A DNA stretch of 64,000 nt, taken from an uncultured Alphaproteobacteria bacterium (GTDB taxonomy: Bacteria; Pseudomonadota; Alphaproteobacteria; Micropepsales; Micropepsaceae). Position numbers and translations under genes: made by a program. Position 1 is the first letter of the stretch. The number at the start of each line of letters is the position of its first letter. The DNA lies in assembly GCA_902826695.1 (NCBI GenBank), contig CADEFU010000002.1, positions 248,001 through 312,000 of the forward strand, in the 5' to 3' direction. The notes beneath the pieces were generated by a model that did no database searches, was not told the DNA's origin, and saw only the letters and a list, made by a program, of their open reading frames with translations. This document shows, piece by piece, positions 61,576 to 64,000 of the stretch.

Positions 61576-63660
61576 ATGTCCGTCGCGATGCCGAAGCGCG
61601 CAGGCGCATCCGAAAACCGTATCGACCGCGACGTCGATTGGCGGCGCGCGGCCTGGCTCGTGCAGGCGTCGCGTGCGTGCGACGAGCTGGAAGAAACCAA
61701 GCTCGTGCCTGAGCGGAAGATTTTCTATCAGTTTTCTGCGCGCGGGCATGACGTGGCGCAAGTGCTGCTCGGGCTGCAGCTGACCAACAAACACGATGCG
61801 GTTTGCGGGTACTATCGCTCGCGACCGGTCTTGCTCGCGCTCGGCGTTTCGATTGCCGATGCGCTGGGCTCGTCGATGGCGCGGGCGGGCGGATATTCCG
61901 ACGGGCGCGATATCGGGGCGGTGTTCAACTACCCCAATGCCAACGGCGCGTCGGCACTGCCGATGTGCGGCGGGGTGGGGGCGCAGTACACGCCGACGGC
62001 CGGTTGGGCGCAGGCGCTCGAGTACCGGCGCTCGGTGCTGAAGGATCGCGACTGCGAGGGCGCCATTTCGGTCGCGCTTGGCGGCGACGGGTCGGTGGCG
62101 ACGAACGGGTTCTGGGCGGCGCTGAATATGGCGGCGGTGCTGCAGCTGCCGATGCTGTTCTACATCGAAGACAACGGTTACGGCATCTCGGTGCCGGGGT
62201 CGCTGCAGACGCCGGGTGGCGATATTGCGGCGAACCTGAAGAGCTTCAAGCAGCTTTCCGTGATCGCGGGCGACGGCACTGATCCCGCGGAAGCGGGCGC
62301 CTTGATCAAGGATGCCGTGCGCCATGTGCGCGAGCGTCGTGGTCCGGCCTTGCTCAGGCTTACCGTGCCTCGGCTTGAAGGGCATTCGTTTCAGGACACG
62401 CAGACGTACAAATCCGCCGAGGTGATTGCCGCCGAGAACGCGCGCGACCCGCTGCCGAAGTTGCGCGAACATATGGTGCCTGCGGTTTGCGATGCGGCGG
62501 AGTGGGATCGCATCGGCGCGGATGCGCGCGCGGCGGTCGAGGCGGCGCGCGTGCTAGCTGAGGCGCGGCCGATTGCCGATCTCGCGCGCACGGCGCGGCA
62601 CGTCTTCTTCGAAGGCGAGATGCAGGTGAAGGGTGGACAGGCGACGCAGGGCTATGTCAGCCCGGGCACGACGGACGTGCCTGCCGCCGATGGCCAGCGC
62701 ATCAACATGGTGACCGCCATCCGCCGCACGCTTGAGCACGAACTCACCGTCAATCCGCGCGTCGTCGTGTTCGGGGAAGATGTGGGGCCGAAGGGCGGCG
62801 TGCATGCGGTGACGTTGGGGCTGCAGGAGAAGTTCGGGGTTGAGCGCGTCTTCGACACCTCGCTTTCCGAGGAAGGGATCATCGGGCGCGCTGTGGGCAT
62901 GTCGCTTTGCGGGCTGATGCCCGTGCCGGAGATTCAGTTCCGCAAGTATGCCGATCCCGCGGCGGAGCAGATCAACGACTGCGGCACGATGCGCTGGCGC
63001 ACGAACAACCGGTTCGCAGCGCCGATGGTGGTGCGCATGCCGATCGGTTTCTTCAAATGCGGCGATCCGTGGCACAGCCAGACGAACGAGGTGCAGTACG
63101 TACACTCACCCGGTTGGAAGGTTGCGGTCCCGTCGAATGCCGAAGACGCGGTGGGGCTGTTGCGCACGGCTCTGCGCGGCAATGACCCCGTCATGTTCTT
63201 CGAGCATCGCGCGATGCTGGATGCGCCTTCGGCGCGCAGGCCTTATACGGGTGACGATTTTGCGCTGGCGTTCGGTGTGGCGCGGGTGGTGCAGGAGGGC
63301 GATGACCTGACGATCGTCACCTGGGGCGCGATGGTGGAGCGCGCGCAAGAGGCTTCGGAGGGGCATTCGGTCGAGATCATCGATTTGCGCACGCTGGTGC
63401 CATGGGATCGCGAGGCGGTGGTTGCTTCGGTGAAGCGGACGCGGCGGTGTCTGATCGTGCATGAGGATTTGATCACGGCGGGGTTCGGGGCGGAGATCGC
63501 GGCGGTCGTCGCGGAGAACGCGTTCCTCGACCTCGATGCGCCGGTGTCGCGGCTCGCGATGCCCGACATTCCAAGCCCGCACAATCCGGCGCTGATGGAG
63601 TGGGCGCTGCCGTCGGTCGAGGGTATTCGCGCCAAGATCGAAGCGTTGGTGGGGTTCTAG
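61576..63660 (+). CDS. Fused E1 alpha-beta subunit of a branched-chain-type 2-oxoacid dehydrogenase
   Basis: 694 residues. The alpha part (about 20-350) has the thiamine diphosphate motif GDGS at 170-173 with NNGYG-like EDNGYGIS about 27 residues on. The beta part (from about 375) has NMVTAIRRTLEHEL, VVFGEDVGPKGGVH and the C-terminal transketolase domain (VTWGAMVERAQEAS, LVPWDREAVVASVKR). Alpha and beta are normally separate genes in alphaproteobacteria, so the fusion is notable. The start of E2 abuts the stop. Likely substrate is a branched-chain 2-oxo acid. Confidence 0.9.
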   Translation: MSVAMPKRAGASENRIDRDVDWRRAAWLVQASRACDELEETKLVPERKIFYQFSARGHDVAQVLLGLQLTNKHDAVCGYYRSRPVLLALGVSIADALGSSMARAGGYSDGRDIGAVFNYPNANGASALPMCGGVGAQYTPTAGWAQALEYRRSVLKDRDCEGAISVALGGDGSVATNGFWAALNMAAVLQLPMLFYIEDNGYGISVPGSLQTPGGDIAANLKSFKQLSVIAGDGTDPAEAGALIKDAVRHVRERRGPALLRLTVPRLEGHSFQDTQTYKSAEVIAAENARDPLPKLREHMVPAVCDAAEWDRIGADARAAVEAARVLAEARPIADLARTARHVFFEGEMQVKGGQATQGYVSPGTTDVPAADGQRINMVTAIRRTLEHELTVNPRVVVFGEDVGPKGGVHAVTLGLQEKFGVERVFDTSLSEEGIIGRAVGMSLCGLMPVPEIQFRKYADPAAEQINDCGTMRWRTNNRFAAPMVVRMPIGFFKCGDPWHSQTNEVQYVHSPGWKVAVPSNAEDAVGLLRTALRGNDPVMFFEHRAMLDAPSARRPYTGDDFALAFGVARVVQEGDDLTIVTWGAMVERAQEASEGHSVEIIDLRTLVPWDREAVVASVKRTRRCLIVHEDLITAGFGAEIAAVVAENAFLDLDAPVSRLAMPDIPSPHNPALMEWALPSVEGIRAKIEALVGF

Positions 63661-64000
63661 ATGGCCGTCGATATCGTTGTTCCCGCCGAGCAGGAAGGCA
63701 CGACGGCGGTCGTGAAGAACTGGCTGAAGAAGGTCGGCGAGAGGGTCAGCGTCAACGATCCGGTGGTCGAGATCGAGACCGACAAAGTCGCGGTCGAGAT
63801 CGCGGCGACGGCAGACGGCGTGCTTTCGGAAATCCTGCTCGACAGCGGGGCGGAGGTTGAGCCCGGCACCGTGTTGGGGCGCATCGCGGGCGGGGTTGCT
63901 GCAACTGTTGAAACGAAGCGCGAGGCTCCGGCGGCGCGAGCGTCTGCGGGTGTGGCGCGCGTCGCGAGCGATCAGCTGCCGCCAGGTATTCGCCGCATGC
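63661..64000 (+). CDS. Dihydrolipoyl acyltransferase (E2), N-terminal part
   Basis: 113 visible residues: a lipoyl domain with the lipoyl-lysine in ETDKVAVEI, then an Ala-rich linker and the first residues of what may be the E3-binding domain. The start ATG directly follows the E1 stop. The gene is cut by the window edge. Confidence 0.9.
   Translation, partial: MAVDIVVPAEQEGTTAVVKNWLKKVGERVSVNDPVVEIETDKVAVEIAATADGVLSEILLDSGAEVEPGTVLGRIAGGVAATVETKREAPAARASAGVARVASDQLPPGIRRM

Noticed and set aside
1-64000. CRISPR arrays, insertion sequences, integrases or prophage genes
   Set aside because: No regularly spaced repeats, transposase or integrase motifs, or flanking target duplications were found.

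Overview
The window is a GC-rich, densely coded chromosomal segment that reads as an alphaproteobacterium. The evidence is gene order: ffs-dnaX-ybaB-recR, def-fmt-truA, dapE/dapD, and argB-engB-yidC-yidD-rnpA-rpmH lie close together as they do in Caulobacter-like genomes, next to a complete cpa/tad pilus locus. No rRNA, insertion sequence, phage gene or CRISPR array was seen.

Positions 1-13.6 kb hold a Tad/Flp pilus locus: TadE- and TadG-type pseudopilins, an orphan RcpA/CpaC N-domain protein, the 53-residue Flp pilin, prepilin peptidase CpaA, then CpaB, CpaC (secretin), CpaD, CpaE, CpaF (ATPase), TadB, TadC and, on the opposite strand, the TPR lipoprotein TadD. Positions 13.7-21.2 kb hold a TAXI-type binding protein, a small membrane protein, an M17 aminopeptidase, a 2-hydroxyacid dehydrogenase, a membrane-anchored cytochrome c, kdsB, pheA and nudC.

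Positions 21.3-33.1 kb are a core block: SRP RNA, dnaX, ybaB, recR, then a two-gene Hen1-Pnkp RNA-repair cassette, then def, fmt, truA and, convergently, dapE-membrane protein-murI. Positions 33.1-41.4 kb mix accessory and core genes: an SDR and a monooxygenase-like protein; an SDR/sterol-reductase-like/CinA-C operon; a persulfide/sulfide detoxification group (persulfide dioxygenase-like protein, ArsR regulator, rhodanese, TauE/SafE) around a double-palindrome operator; dapD and a pyrimidine 5'-nucleotidase.

Positions 41.4-47.5 kb carry a short DUF2336-like protein, a duplicated-DUF1036 protein, argB, engB, yidC, yidD, rnpA and rpmH. Positions 47.6-57.2 kb hold DUF547, a VTT membrane protein paired with a flavin disulfide-type oxidoreductase, a histidine kinase followed by glucokinase, gamma-glutamyltranspeptidase divergent from a P1 (DmpA-like) peptidase, a lipoprotein, and tRNA-Arg(ACG). 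The last 7 kb are accessory: a cupin-TetR operon with a paired operator, an MBL hydrolase divergent from a TetR gene, a DUF2177 gene broken by one in-frame TAG, another TetR gene, and a fused E1 with the start of an E2 of a 2-oxoacid dehydrogenase complex.

The most notable items are the Hen1-Pnkp cassette inside the replication/translation block, the eukaryote-like sterol reductase operon, the two well-formed promoter/operator pairs at 38.1 kb and 57.65 kb, the nonsense-interrupted DUF2177 gene, the possible CTG start at 14794, and the divergent ggt/P1 peptidase pair whose start codons overlap.
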